This document shows positions 53,425 to 62,520 of a stretch of DNA of 64,000 nucleotides, piece by piece (positions within the stretch are counted from its first letter, which is position 1; every line of letters begins with the position of its first letter). The notes under the pieces were generated by a model. The model did not search any database. It was not told the DNA's origin and saw only the letters and a list, made by a program, of their open reading frames with translations. The stretch is from NCBI RefSeq assembly GCF_000235625.1, contig NZ_AGTR01000011.1, forward strand, positions 40,404 to 104,403. Direction: 5' to 3'. Position numbers and translations under genes: made by a program. Source of the stretch: Marinobacter manganoxydans MnI7-9. Its GTDB lineage: Bacteria > Pseudomonadota > Gammaproteobacteria > Pseudomonadales > Oleiphilaceae.

Positions 53425-54210
53425 ATGAGCCAGAAAACAAAGAGCAAACCTTTCGGAGCCAAGGGCTACAAGGAGACCCTTCGGACGCTTCAGATCGAGT
53501 TGGTCAAACTGCAGAGGCACCTGATCAGGAACAACCTGCGGATCCTCATCCTGTTCGAGGGCCGCGATGCCGCCGGCAAGGACGGCGTCATCAAGCGGAT
53601 AACGGAGCACCTGAGCCCACGCGAAACTCAAGTCGTGGCGCTGGGCAGGCCGTCCGACCGTGATCGTCGCTCGTGGTATTTCCAGCGTTACGTCCCGCAC
53701 TTGCCCCCGACCGGGGAAATGGCCCTGATGAACCGGAGCTGGTACAACCGCGCCGGGGTCGAGCGCGTTATGGGCTATTGTACGGACACGGAATATGAGG
53801 AGTTCATGCGCTCGGTACTGCCATTCGAGCACATGCTCGTGGATTCCGGGATTCAGCTGTTCAAATATTACCTGGATATCTCAAAGGGGGAGCAGGCACG
53901 CCGGCTGAAGGATCGTCGTGTTGACCCCCTCAAGCAGTGGAAAATCAGTCCTGTCGACAAGGTCGCGATCAAACACTGGAACGACTACAGCGCGGCGCGC
54001 AACCAGATGTTCGCGCGCACGCACAACCAGATCACGCCGTGGTATGTCGTCAGGGCCGACAATAAAAAACAGGCCCGGCTCAATGTTATTCGTCATTTGA
54101 TGTCACTGGTGGACTGCCCGGAAAAAGACGAACACGCCGCCACCCCGGATCCCGACATCGTCTTTACCTTTAACCCGAAGCATCTCGACAACGGCCGGAT
54201 CGCACCGTAA
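53425..54210 (+). CDS. ppk2: Polyphosphate kinase 2
   Basis: The 261-residue product is a single-domain PPK2: Walker A FEGRDAAGKDGVIKR, lid region RSWYNRAGVERVMGYC and the C-terminal HWNDYSAARNQMF. It transfers phosphate between polyphosphate and nucleoside diphosphates. Polyphosphate can sequester or help expel metals, which fits the context but is inference. It is followed by a convergent ECF sigma gene with a hairpin between. Confidence 0.92.
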   Translation: MSQKTKSKPFGAKGYKETLRTLQIELVKLQRHLIRNNLRILILFEGRDAAGKDGVIKRITEHLSPRETQVVALGRPSDRDRRSWYFQRYVPHLPPTGEMALMNRSWYNRAGVERVMGYCTDTEYEEFMRSVLPFEHMLVDSGIQLFKYYLDISKGEQARRLKDRRVDPLKQWKISPVDKVAIKHWNDYSAARNQMFARTHNQITPWYVVRADNKKQARLNVIRHLMSLVDCPEKDEHAATPDPDIVFTFNPKHLDNGRIAP

Positions 54211-54230
54211 CCGCCATCATCAGCTGTGAC

Positions 54231-54268
54231 AGCCACTGACAAGCCAGGCAACGGGCATGTCAGTGGCT
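54231..54268. terminator. Hairpin between convergent ppk2 and ECF sigma genes
   Basis: Perfect 11-base arms AGCCACTGACA and TGTCAGTGGCT with a 16-base loop. No T tract on either side, so it is a likely but weak bidirectional terminator. Confidence 0.5.
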
Positions 54269-54305
54269 CTCGCCGCTGAGGAACTGGCCCCATCCCCGCA
54301 CGAGC

Positions 54306-54911
54306 TCAGCCAGCAGCACCACCGTAACTGGACTGAGCAGCGCCGGAATCGCAGCCACAATCCAGATAGCCATGGATGGGGCAGCTCCCACATGTCTCTT
54401 CCAGCCGCTTTCGCAGAGCCTCCCGTGCCCGATGCAAACGCACCCTCAGATTGCTCGCCGAAATATTGAGCACCGCTGCGATGGTTTCACGGGATTCGCC
54501 GATCAGCTCCGCGTGCCACAGAATTTCAGCGTATTCTGGCTTCAGGGTCGGCAGGAGTTTGTAAAGGCACGTGCAGACAATAAAATCCAGTTCGTTTTTA
54601 AAGTCGTCATCGAGCAGCGCTGCTTCGAGATCGTGGTGCGCCTGCTCAGACTGGCGTTTTTTGCTCTGCGCCCGGTAATAATCAATCAGGCTGGTCTCAA
54701 GAACCCGGCGCATCCAGGCACGAAGCTTTTCAGTCTCGCGCACGTCACCACTGCGTGTGAGCACCTTGACGTAGAAATCGTGCAGGACGTCGGCGGCCTC
54801 GTCCTTATCCCCCAGCCGGCGAGTCAGGAAATGCAGAAAATCCCGGTGGATTTCCTCCATGACGGCATGCACGGCATTGCCCGGCACTTCCCTGTCGTTA
54901 TCGTTTTTCAT
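54306..54911 (-). CDS. ECF sigma factor with Cys-rich C-terminal tail
   Basis: The 201-residue product has sigma-2 (DEAADVLHDFYVKVL, then LRAWMRRVLETSLIDYYRAQ) and sigma-4 (YAEILWHAELIGESRETIAA with NISASNLRVRLHRAREAL). After sigma-4 comes a short tail with the pattern C-x2-C-x2-H-x4-C-x-C (from TCGSCPIHGYLDCGC), which could bind Zn, Cu or another metal. No anti-sigma factor gene is adjacent. Copper-responsive ECFs with Cys-rich tails (CorE type) are known, so direct metal sensing is plausible. It may control the MMPL module that follows on the same strand. Confidence 0.82.
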   Translation of the reverse strand: MKNDNDREVPGNAVHAVMEEIHRDFLHFLTRRLGDKDEAADVLHDFYVKVLTRSGDVRETEKLRAWMRRVLETSLIDYYRAQSKKRQSEQAHHDLEAALLDDDFKNELDFIVCTCLYKLLPTLKPEYAEILWHAELIGESRETIAAVLNISASNLRVRLHRAREALRKRLEETCGSCPIHGYLDCGCDSGAAQSSYGGAAG

Positions 54912-55008
54912 ACCAACTCCCGCTATCGGTCTGCCTCAAAGTTCTCAAACGGGCGTCAGAATAGCAAGAAAAACAACCGGAACCTCGGGCCATCAACACC
55001 TAACCTTT

Positions 55009-56418
55009 TCAGAACCCATAGCGCACCCCCAGATACAGGTTATTGTTGTCCTGAAACTGACCGAAGAAGGTTTCCTCCCGGGCGCCGAAAAACAGGTTTC
55101 CGCCGGCTTCAACAGAGAGATGATCATCAACCTGATAGCCCACCCGGGGGCGCAGGTACGCGTCCCGGTCCGAGGGCGAGTAGAACAGGAACAACGACCA
55201 CGCCAGATTCTGGCTGTGTGTCAGCCAGGTAAGCCGCTGGGTGAGGACGTGGCGATTCTCGTCCCGCACCGGGGCACCAGGGGGCAAGGCCCGCCGGTAG
55301 GCCTCAAACTCGCCCATGCGCTCAAGGTAGTATTGCAGGCCCAGGGTCAGGTTACGGGCAATTTCCTGCTCATAGCCGAGCAGCAGGCGCAGCTCGCTGT
55401 TGCGTACTGTGGGATCGTCGCCATCGCGGTCTGCGCGGGAATCGTAATAGCCCAGCTCGACGTTGCCGATGCCGGCCCCCACCGGCCCGCGCAGGCTGGC
55501 GCCGAGCACCGACAGCGGAGGAAACCTGGCCCGACCGCTGGCCGGATCAGCCCCGGCCGGGCTCTTCCAGAAGCCGTCGTAGCCGTAGAGCGCGACCTCG
55601 TAGGCGCCAAGGTTACGGTACAGCCGGGCGGCCCACTCGTCGTCTTCGAACGCGTCCGCCGGGCGGTCCGTCATTACAACGGCATTGCGCCCTGTCAGCC
55701 GGCCTTGCCCTGCGTTGAAGAACGAGAGGCGGCGACCGTCGATGAAGCGATCCGCGTCAAACCGGGGGGTGTAGACAAGGTCAAGATTGACCCAACTGGA
55801 AAAAACCGAAACCTTCAGCGCGTCTGAGGGCGCCTTGAGGTACTCCACATCGCGGCCGATAAAAAACGAGACCCAGTCCTTGGGAAACAGATCGTTGATG
55901 AACACCAGGTCGCCGGTTCCCCAGGTTAGTATCTGGCGCCCCAGCTTGACATCGGTATCCGCGCTCGGCGAAAACACCAGGCTGGCCTCGCGCAGGTCGA
56001 ACGCGCCCTCACCCGATTCCAGGTCCACCGACCGATCATCGTCCAGGTCGTCATAGAGAAAATCGCCGGTAAGGCGCAACGTTGCTCCCCGGAAATACTT
56101 CTCCGCCTCGAGCTGCAACCGGGTTTCGGCGATGGAGAGATCGCGCTGGCGGGGATCATCGCCCAGCCGGGTTCCGCCGCGGGCCTCCCAGAAGCCGCGC
56201 AGACGAAATGGCAGCGCCGCCGCAGCCGGTCGGTCGGTGGTCTGTTCTGCCCCGGCCTCACCCCCGAGGCCTGCCGGAAGGGCCGGTTCCTCGGTATCGC
56301 TGGCGGGCGCACCCAGCCCCTCCGGCAGCTCGGGCGCGGCCGCCCATAGCGCCCCGGGCGCCACACCGAGACCGATACCCGCCAGCAACATGCCCCAGAG
56401 CAGGCTTCTGGTGTTCAT
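55009..56418 (-). CDS. Putative outer-membrane beta-barrel of MMPL/LolA module
   Basis: From ATG 56418 the product has about 469 residues: signal peptide (SLLWGMLLAGIGLGVAPGAL), a Pro/Gly-rich linker, then barrel strands ending LYLGVRYGF. Segments such as KLGRQILTWGTGDLVFINDL resemble DUF1302-type outer-membrane proteins. It is the third gene after the RND and LolA-like genes. It is analogous in position and type, though not closely similar in sequence, to the barrel at 15198-16328. Presumed outer-membrane acceptor or channel; inferred. Confidence 0.72.
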   Translation of the reverse strand: MNTRSLLWGMLLAGIGLGVAPGALWAAAPELPEGLGAPASDTEEPALPAGLGGEAGAEQTTDRPAAAALPFRLRGFWEARGGTRLGDDPRQRDLSIAETRLQLEAEKYFRGATLRLTGDFLYDDLDDDRSVDLESGEGAFDLREASLVFSPSADTDVKLGRQILTWGTGDLVFINDLFPKDWVSFFIGRDVEYLKAPSDALKVSVFSSWVNLDLVYTPRFDADRFIDGRRLSFFNAGQGRLTGRNAVVMTDRPADAFEDDEWAARLYRNLGAYEVALYGYDGFWKSPAGADPASGRARFPPLSVLGASLRGPVGAGIGNVELGYYDSRADRDGDDPTVRNSELRLLLGYEQEIARNLTLGLQYYLERMGEFEAYRRALPPGAPVRDENRHVLTQRLTWLTHSQNLAWSLFLFYSPSDRDAYLRPRVGYQVDDHLSVEAGGNLFFGAREETFFGQFQDNNNLYLGVRYGF

Positions 56419-56449
56419 CCACGCCCTCCTGCTCTCAGTGCACCGGTGG

Positions 56450-57298
56450 TCACTGCAAGTACTCCTTTGGTGCCCGGCGCAGGTAGCGCTCCGAAAACAC
56501 GTCTTCCGGCAGGCCCAGGTCATAGTCAATGCCGCTGTAGGTCAGTTCCGTGGTGCCACCGTTACGCAGATTCTCCATCCTCGCCTTGACGACCGTGGGG
56601 TAACCCTGAATGTTCTCCACCGCCAGCGCGGTGTAACGCCGGTAGAGGTTGTCACTGTCGTCGATATACTCGGTGCGAACCGGCAGGAACGACTGCTTGT
56701 GGATATAGACATCGTAGTAGGCGAACTCAACCTCCCCGGGCCTCTTGGGTTTGTTGCGCACTACGTAGTAGTTATCCGTGGTTTCAATCAGCTCATGGCT
56801 GTCGGCATCAATACTGCGCCCGGAGATGTCCTCGTAGAAGAAATCCGAGCCGACGAAGCTGGTGCGTTTGTCGGAAGCGGCAATTCGCTTAACCAGATCC
56901 AGCGCCGGCAGGTACAGCCAGCGGTCGTCGTCCCGGTCCTGGTGTTTCCAAACCAGCAACGTCATCTGGCTCACATCCGCCGGTCGTCGGAAATAGACAT
57001 AGTACTTCTGCTCGCCGAGATAGGCGCCCCCCTCAACGGCATCTGTCTCCGGACCGTCTCTCCGCAAAATGGTGAGTTCGCGACTACGGGTACGCCCCTG
57101 GCTATCCGTGATGGTCATAGCGACCCTGGCGCGGCCATCACGCCCCTGAAAGTAGGAGACCATATTGGCACGGTTGACAATGCGCTCCACCGAGGGCGCA
57201 GCGCCGGCATCCTGGGCCAGGGCAATGGGCGTGATGCCCAGAGCGATCACCACCAGGGCCAGCTTTTGGAACAGGGTAACAGGCCAGTATCTACTCAT
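56450..57298 (-). CDS. LolA-like periplasmic protein, MMPL module
   Basis: The ATG at 57298 overlaps the RND stop by four bases. The 282-residue product has a signal peptide (ALVVIALGITPIALA) and the outer-membrane lipoprotein-sorting fold of PF17131, with RWLYLPALDLVKRIAASDKR and FVGSDFFYEDI as the most recognisable segments. It should bind a lipid or acyl substrate between the inner-membrane exporter and the barrel. It is a second, divergent member of the family represented at 19527-20273. Confidence 0.85.
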   Translation of the reverse strand: MSRYWPVTLFQKLALVVIALGITPIALAQDAGAAPSVERIVNRANMVSYFQGRDGRARVAMTITDSQGRTRSRELTILRRDGPETDAVEGGAYLGEQKYYVYFRRPADVSQMTLLVWKHQDRDDDRWLYLPALDLVKRIAASDKRTSFVGSDFFYEDISGRSIDADSHELIETTDNYYVVRNKPKRPGEVEFAYYDVYIHKQSFLPVRTEYIDDSDNLYRRYTALAVENIQGYPTVVKARMENLRNGGTTELTYSGIDYDLGLPEDVFSERYLRRAPKEYLQ

Positions 57299-59757
57299 TG
57301 CACGCCTTCCTCTTGGTTTTGCGGATTCGGGGCGGCCCTGCGGGCACCGGGAAACAGCCATCGTTGCAGCAGGGTTACCAGTGCCGGCAGGATCAGCAGT
57401 GTGCTCAGGCCGGCGGTCAACAGAATGGCCGCGATAAATACCCCCACCGTCTGGTAGGGCACGAGCGGTGCAGCCAGCAGCGGCAGGAAACCAACGCCAA
57501 GCACGATGGCGTTGCGGGTTATTGCTCGTGCCGGCTCGCCGAACATCGGCGCCACCGAGCGACGCCAGGAGCCTGTCTCAGCCTGGGTGGCGCGGGCGCG
57601 GGCCAGGAAGTGGATGGCGTAGTCCACGGCGAGTCCCAGACTCAGGGCGCTCAGCACGGCGACCGGCATATCGTAGTTCTTGCCGATGATACCGATCAGA
57701 CCGTAGATGGCCCCGATGGTCACAGTCAGGGGAATCATGCACAACAGTCCCCAGAGCAAAGAGCGGAACAATAAGGCCATCAGCAGGAGCACGACCACGA
57801 AACTGCCGAACAGGGCCATGGCCATGCCGCTGACCATTTTGTCCTGCCAGACCACATTGATGTAGTTAAGACCAAACCAGCGTGCCTGGATCGACGCAGG
57901 CGGAGGGTTGGCCGCGATGAAGTCGTCGAGCGCCTGAACCACCCGGCTCATATCCCGGTTGTCGCCACTGGTAAGCTGAACCCAGATGCTGGCACGGCGG
58001 TAGTCGGGGGTAACGAAGTGCCAGAGATCCTGGGGGCGGTGGCCATTCTGGTAGGTGAGCAGGGTCTGCGCAACCGCCGCCGGACTGTCCGGAATGCGAA
58101 AGGCTCCGTCATCGCCGCCCAGCAGTTCGCGGTGAACGGTTTTGACCAGATCGGCGACGGAGTTGGACTTGCCGACCACGCCGGTCTCGCCCAGCCGCTG
58201 CTGCAACCTGGCGATGTAGCGCAGGACTTCGGGGCGTTTGAAGATCTGGTTGTCCTGGGCCGCGTTATCCCCCTCCGGAACCAGCGCCAGATAGGCCATG
58301 TAGGTGCCGCCGAAATGTTCGTTGAGCACCCGGTCTGCCACCCGGATGGGGTGCTCGGGCTCGAACCACTTGACCGGGTTATCGTTGATGCGGATCTGGC
58401 TGATGCCATAACCGGCGGCCACCACCACGACCATGGTAACCACCAGCACCGCCCTGGCGTGGCTGACCACGCCCTCGCCGAGGCGACGCAGCCAGCGCCC
58501 CATGACCGTATCCTGGTCCGGGTCCCCGGCGGCGTGACCGAAGCCGGTGAGCCGCCGCTCCGGCATCAGCATGATGTAAGCCGGAATGAAGGTCACCGTG
58601 CACAACCAGGCCAGGAACACACCAATCGCGATAAAGATGCCGAACACCTGAACGGGCGGGATCGGGGTGAGTGCCAGTGAGGCAAACCCCGCCATCGTCG
58701 TCAGGGTGGTGAACAGCATCGGTTTGAACAGTATCCCCATAACCTCCCGGATGGCCCGGTGGCGGTCACGATGCAGGGGATAGCGATCGAAGAATTCCGA
58801 GAGGATATGCACCGCGTCCAGCACCGCAATGGGCATGATGAATACGGGGATCATCGAGCTCATGATGTGGACGGTGCTGCCGCTGATCACCAGCAGCGCC
58901 ATGGTGCTCGCGGCCGCCACCATCGCCACGATCATCGCCGAGGTAATGAGCCGGATGTGGCGGAAGAACCACCACATCGCCAGGAAGATGACCAGCATTG
59001 CCAGTGGCGCCGAGATCGCCATCTGATAGAACATCTGCACACCGAACGTGTCCTCCGCCACGGGCAGCCCGGTGATGTAGACCTGATCGCCGGTATCCTT
59101 CCAGCCAGCGACTTTGTCAAGCAGGGCTTCGCGGACCCGGTAACTCATGTCCTTGCTGGTCAGCGGCAGGTAAAGGGCGACTGCCTTACCATCGGCGCTG
59201 ACCAGGGTATTGTCGAACAGCGGAATGCGTTGCGCCCGCTCAAGAATAGCGAGCGCCTGGTTGCGGGTATCCGGCGGCTCTGGCATGAGCCAGCTGAAAC
59301 GAACCGAGCCGACCCCCTCTTGCTCAATGTTGTCGACCCGCGAGAGCGCGAGCATATCCTCCTCAACCACGCCCTCCTGCCGGCCCGGGTTGTCCGGATC
59401 GGGCCACCTGAGCGTACTGGCATACTCCGTCAGCTCATAGATGCGCCGCAGCGAACCGACATTGAATACCCCGTCAGGGTTGCTTTCGTTGACCACACCC
59501 ACCACGACCATGTCATAAAGCGAGAATTGCTCCTTCATGTCGTCGTGGAAAACGCGCACGGGTTCGTCGGAAGAGAGCATGTTCTCGGGGTCGGTATCGA
59601 TGGTCAGCGGATTAAGCAGACCGAACCGCTCGGGCCAGACGCTTGGCAGCGCCGCCAGCGCCACCAGCGCCAGCGTGGCAACCACCATGGCCCAAACGGT
59701 CAGTCGAGGACGGTCAGTGGCGAACTGTAGCCACGAACTCTCGGTGTTTTCAGACAT
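57295..59757 (-). CDS. MMPL/RND-superfamily exporter (COG1033 type)
   Basis: The 820-residue product has two six-helix halves with the MMPL layout: periplasmic loops after helices 1 and 7 and Asp-bearing helix 4 segments (VLDAVHILSEFFDR in the first half, GLAVDYAIHFLARARA in the second). This group, related to HpnN and mycobacterial MmpL, moves lipids or hydrophobic compounds driven by the proton gradient. It lacks an adaptor and TolC partner; instead LolA-like and barrel genes follow. It starts the module. Confidence 0.88.
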   Translation of the reverse strand: MSENTESSWLQFATDRPRLTVWAMVVATLALVALAALPSVWPERFGLLNPLTIDTDPENMLSSDEPVRVFHDDMKEQFSLYDMVVVGVVNESNPDGVFNVGSLRRIYELTEYASTLRWPDPDNPGRQEGVVEEDMLALSRVDNIEQEGVGSVRFSWLMPEPPDTRNQALAILERAQRIPLFDNTLVSADGKAVALYLPLTSKDMSYRVREALLDKVAGWKDTGDQVYITGLPVAEDTFGVQMFYQMAISAPLAMLVIFLAMWWFFRHIRLITSAMIVAMVAAASTMALLVISGSTVHIMSSMIPVFIMPIAVLDAVHILSEFFDRYPLHRDRHRAIREVMGILFKPMLFTTLTTMAGFASLALTPIPPVQVFGIFIAIGVFLAWLCTVTFIPAYIMLMPERRLTGFGHAAGDPDQDTVMGRWLRRLGEGVVSHARAVLVVTMVVVVAAGYGISQIRINDNPVKWFEPEHPIRVADRVLNEHFGGTYMAYLALVPEGDNAAQDNQIFKRPEVLRYIARLQQRLGETGVVGKSNSVADLVKTVHRELLGGDDGAFRIPDSPAAVAQTLLTYQNGHRPQDLWHFVTPDYRRASIWVQLTSGDNRDMSRVVQALDDFIAANPPPASIQARWFGLNYINVVWQDKMVSGMAMALFGSFVVVLLLMALLFRSLLWGLLCMIPLTVTIGAIYGLIGIIGKNYDMPVAVLSALSLGLAVDYAIHFLARARATQAETGSWRRSVAPMFGEPARAITRNAIVLGVGFLPLLAAPLVPYQTVGVFIAAILLTAGLSTLLILPALVTLLQRWLFPGARRAAPNPQNQEEGVQ

Positions 59758-59775
59758 TTACAGTGCCTCCGTGCG

Positions 59776-59979
59776 TCAATCGAAGGCGGCGCCGGGCTTC
59801 TTGCCCAGGGCCTTGAGGATCTTCGCCAGAGGGCAGAATCCGCTGAAGGCAGCCTGCAGCATGTTGGCGCCCACAAACGCGGTGAACCACAGCCAGTGAG
59901 GCGAGTGGAGCTGGGAGAGAGCCAGACTTACAAGAATGAAAGATCCTGCGAAGGCGAGTACAAGGCGGTCGATAGACAT
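59776..59979 (-). CDS. DUF2892 small membrane protein
   Basis: Protein of 67 residues with two membrane helices and the family segment [20 protein letters not shown], carrying the conserved FCPL motif. DUF2892 proteins are typical members of BigR/rhodanese-linked sulfide operons. It is divergent from a BigR-like regulator at 60204 across 224 bases. Confidence 0.85.
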   Translation of the reverse strand: MSIDRLVLAFAGSFILVSLALSQLHSPHWLWFTAFVGANMLQAAFSGFCPLAKILKALGKKPGAAFD

Positions 59980-60203
59980 ATGCCCCTCCTGTTATAGTAG
60001 CGCGTTCCGGCACTTTCAGCAGATTGCGCACTGCGCTGGCTGCACTGAAAGCACCCGTACACAATACCTGGCATGGCCACGTGCCGGACCATGGAGAGCC
60101 GGGGCCTGCCAGACGACGACGGGCAACACTTGACTACCTGGCCAAGAGCAGCCGATCATCTGAACCAAGCCTAACATGTTCACGATTGCAGAGCTATGAA
60201 TGT

Positions 60204-60509
60204 ATGAATAAAAATCAGATGTCGGAAGCGGCGGATCAGGCCACCAATCTGCTAAAGGCCCTCTCCGGGCGGAGCCGGCTGATGATCCTCTGCCAACTGG
60301 TCGACGGCGAGCAGGCGGTGAGCGAACTTGCGGATGCACTGGAGATGCGCCAGGCGGCCGTCTCCCAGCAACTCGCCCTGCTGCGCAAGGACGGCCTGGT
60401 ATCTGCGCGCCGCGAAGCGCGGACCATACACTACTCCCTGGCGGGAGAGGAGGCGCGCCGGATCATAGAAGTTCTGTATGAGCTGTTCTGCGATAACGAC
60501 GCATGCTAA
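60204..60509 (+). CDS. ArsR-family repressor, BigR/SqrR-like
   Basis: The 101-residue product is a winged-helix ArsR regulator (SELADALEMRQAAVSQQLAL). Two cysteines, C30 in LMILCQLVDGE and C96 in LFCDNDAC, occupy the positions used by BigR/SqrR to sense persulfide by disulfide or polysulfide formation; C101 is extra. The neighbouring DUF2892 gene supports this reading. I chose ATG 60204; the longer frame from 60024 has no ribosome-binding site. Confidence 0.85.
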   Translation: MNKNQMSEAADQATNLLKALSGRSRLMILCQLVDGEQAVSELADALEMRQAAVSQQLALLRKDGLVSARREARTIHYSLAGEEARRIIEVLYELFCDNDAC

Positions 60510-60510
60510 G

Positions 60511-60546
60511 AAGTAGGGCAACAAGGAGTTTCGAGTTGCCCTACTT
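60511..60546. terminator. Bidirectional terminator between arsR-type gene and cytochrome c
   Basis: Perfect 12-base stem AAGTAGGGCAAC/GTTGCCCTACTT with a 12-base loop, one base after the regulator's stop and six bases before the convergent cytochrome gene's stop. Confidence 0.75.
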
Positions 60547-60552
60547 CAACTA

Positions 60553-60906
60553 CTAATTGCTGGCAAAGGCCTGGCGCATGTATAGAACCATGGCCTCCGC
60601 CTGCTCCTTGGTCAATGAGCTGATGCCGCCCTTGGCGGGCATCGCCATGGATGAGCCGGGGCTCTTGAAACCCTCCATGATATTGGTAACCAATACATCG
60701 TCACTCTTGGTCAGCCGGCCATCGCTCTTTGTGAAGTCAGGAACGCCGGGCAGCTTGCCCTTTCCGTCTGCGCCATGGCAGGCAACGCAGGTGGAGTTAT
60801 AGAGCTTTTCGCCGGCTTCCACGCTGTCCGCCTGAGCCGCGGCTCCGCCTGAGTAGGCAAAGCTCCCGGCGACCAGGCTGGCGATCAGAAAAGACGATCG
60901 TTTCAT
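60553..60906 (-). CDS. Periplasmic c-type cytochrome (class I)
   Basis: The 117-residue product has a signal peptide, haem motif CVACH and distal Met in SSMAMPAKGG. Small cytochromes of this kind (c5-like) carry electrons in the periplasm. Its ATG overlaps the previous cytochrome gene by four bases. It is last in the porin-cyt-cyt operon behind the CopR box at 62521. Confidence 0.9.
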   Translation of the reverse strand: MKRSSFLIASLVAGSFAYSGGAAAQADSVEAGEKLYNSTCVACHGADGKGKLPGVPDFTKSDGRLTKSDDVLVTNIMEGFKSPGSSMAMPAKGGISSLTKEQAEAMVLYMRQAFASN

Positions 60907-61217
60907 TTATTCTCCCCCTTATTATCTGCCGGATCATTGGCTTTCTGGAGGAAGGTCAGGATATCCCTTGTTTCCTGCCCGGTTAAGCCCGCTCTGAGAC
61001 GCATATGAAGCACGGATGGCTCCCAGAAATCGTCACGGAACTCGGCCGGGTCGCGCATGTTATGACACCGTGCGCAGTTGTCGGCCCATGACTGGGCGCC
61101 CCGGACGAACGCCATGGGATCGTCGGCGTCCTGGGCAGCGGCTGAACCTGCGCCACCGAAGAAAAGCGCAGCCATGAGTGCAGCATTACTGATGAGGTTG
61201 CGGTTCATTAGTTTCAT
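60903..61217 (-). CDS. Periplasmic c-type cytochrome (small)
   Basis: The 104-residue product has a signal peptide (ALMAALFFGGAGSAAA) and one haem motif CARCH, followed by an MHMRLRAGL-like segment in which Met may be the sixth ligand. It is of the small cytochrome group with FWEPSVLHMRLRAGLTGQE. It overlaps the next cytochrome gene and lies 12 bases after the porin. Electron partner unknown. Confidence 0.88.
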   Translation of the reverse strand: MKLMNRNLISNAALMAALFFGGAGSAAAQDADDPMAFVRGAQSWADNCARCHNMRDPAEFRDDFWEPSVLHMRLRAGLTGQETRDILTFLQKANDPADNKGENK

Positions 61218-61229
61218 GTTAATACCCTC

Positions 61230-62414
61230 TTAAAAGCCGTAAGCCAACTGAATGTTGAAGCGCTCGTCATCGTCGATAGCGTTGTCATCGTAATCATCCA
61301 CGGTGTAGGCCGCCTTGATGATAACGTGGTTTGCGAACAGGTAATTCACCCCTGCAGACCACTGGGAGCGGTTTGCATCGGCACCCGGGGTGTCCAGGTC
61401 ACCTATGCGGACAACGCCTTCCCACTTGGTATCCGGCACCCGGTAGGCCGCCTGCGCATACCAGGCAGTGTATTCGAGTTCTTCGGTCACCGCGCCACCG
61501 GCAACCGCGCTGTTGGCTTCGCTTCCCACGGTCTGCTGGATGAATTCACCGCGCAGCTGCAGGGTGTCAAGGTTGTAAACGGCGTCCGCACCCAGGACTG
61601 TGTAGTCACGGTCCGGCTCTCCCGCCGCCAGGTCAGACACATCGTGCCCCTCGGCCACTCCGATCTTGCCCAGGGCGCCGGACAGGCCCAGCTCCAGCGC
61701 AGGCACCGGCAGGAACCCTACTCGGCCACCGTAGACGAAATTACCATCGCCATTGGATGCGGCAGCCTCGGTTTCCAGTTCAATTTCCACTTCTTCGCCG
61801 GGATCAGCATCAACAACAAGGGTCGGACCGTTCGAGGTGAACAGCGCATAGTTGGCGCGCATCGACCCGCTCAGCGGAATGCCGCCACGCAACTGAACGC
61901 CCAGGTCGGAGAGCGGGGCTGCGCCCCCGTGACCAAAGCCCACGGGCGCGGTCGGCAGCTTGTTGATCCAGCTTGGGTGGACATTCTGGCGGAACTGGCC
62001 GATCGGGCTCAGGAACTTGCCCGCGACCAGTGCCATGTAATCGTTCAGGATAAGATCGATGGTCGCATATTCTACTGCGATTTCACTTTCACCATTTTCA
62101 TCCGTCTCGGCTTCAAACTCGCCTTCAAACAGCACCCGGTCGGAAAACTGAAAATGAAAGATCGGCGCAAATCGTGCTGCCGTAAAACCGTCTTCCTGTC
62201 GATCAGAGCCCGCTATGGCATCAACGTTGGCGTATCCGGCCATGTGCAGCTTGGACAGCGTATCGAGGTTGTTGCTCTTTACATCCTCCCGCAGTGCCGC
62301 GATCTGCGACTCAAGGTTGGCAATTTTTGATTCGGTGTCTTCGTTTGCGATTGCAGTCCCGCTTGCGAGTACGGAGGCCGCAAGCGACAGCTTGATAAAA
62401 TGGAGTTTTTTCAT
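61230..62414 (-). CDS. Outer-membrane porin (OprO/P- or carbohydrate-type)
   Basis: From ATG 62414 (AAGGGTG upstream) the product has 394 residues: a signal peptide, a short coiled-coil (SKIANLESQIAALRED, residues about 28-45) and a barrel ending NIQLAYGF. The coiled coil plus barrel is typical of trimeric porins. It is the first gene after the CopR box at 62521-62537, followed by two cytochromes. Permeant unknown. Confidence 0.8.
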   Translation of the reverse strand: MKKLHFIKLSLAASVLASGTAIANEDTESKIANLESQIAALREDVKSNNLDTLSKLHMAGYANVDAIAGSDRQEDGFTAARFAPIFHFQFSDRVLFEGEFEAETDENGESEIAVEYATIDLILNDYMALVAGKFLSPIGQFRQNVHPSWINKLPTAPVGFGHGGAAPLSDLGVQLRGGIPLSGSMRANYALFTSNGPTLVVDADPGEEVEIELETEAAASNGDGNFVYGGRVGFLPVPALELGLSGALGKIGVAEGHDVSDLAAGEPDRDYTVLGADAVYNLDTLQLRGEFIQQTVGSEANSAVAGGAVTEELEYTAWYAQAAYRVPDTKWEGVVRIGDLDTPGADANRSQWSAGVNYLFANHVIIKAAYTVDDYDDNAIDDDERFNIQLAYGF

Positions 62415-62520
62415 AGGTGCACCCTTCTGGGTTAGATGAAGAGACGTATATAGCTGTTCCGGAAAAAGGCTTTCGAATAAAGCCATCGATCCAAAACATG
62501 AACAATTAGACACCCTTGAC

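Noticed and set aside
53160-53663. A 167-codon open frame before and overlapping ppk2
   Set aside because: It overlaps the conserved ppk2 coding region by about 240 bases in another frame and its second half is clearly a shadow; only the first part could be real and nothing supports it.
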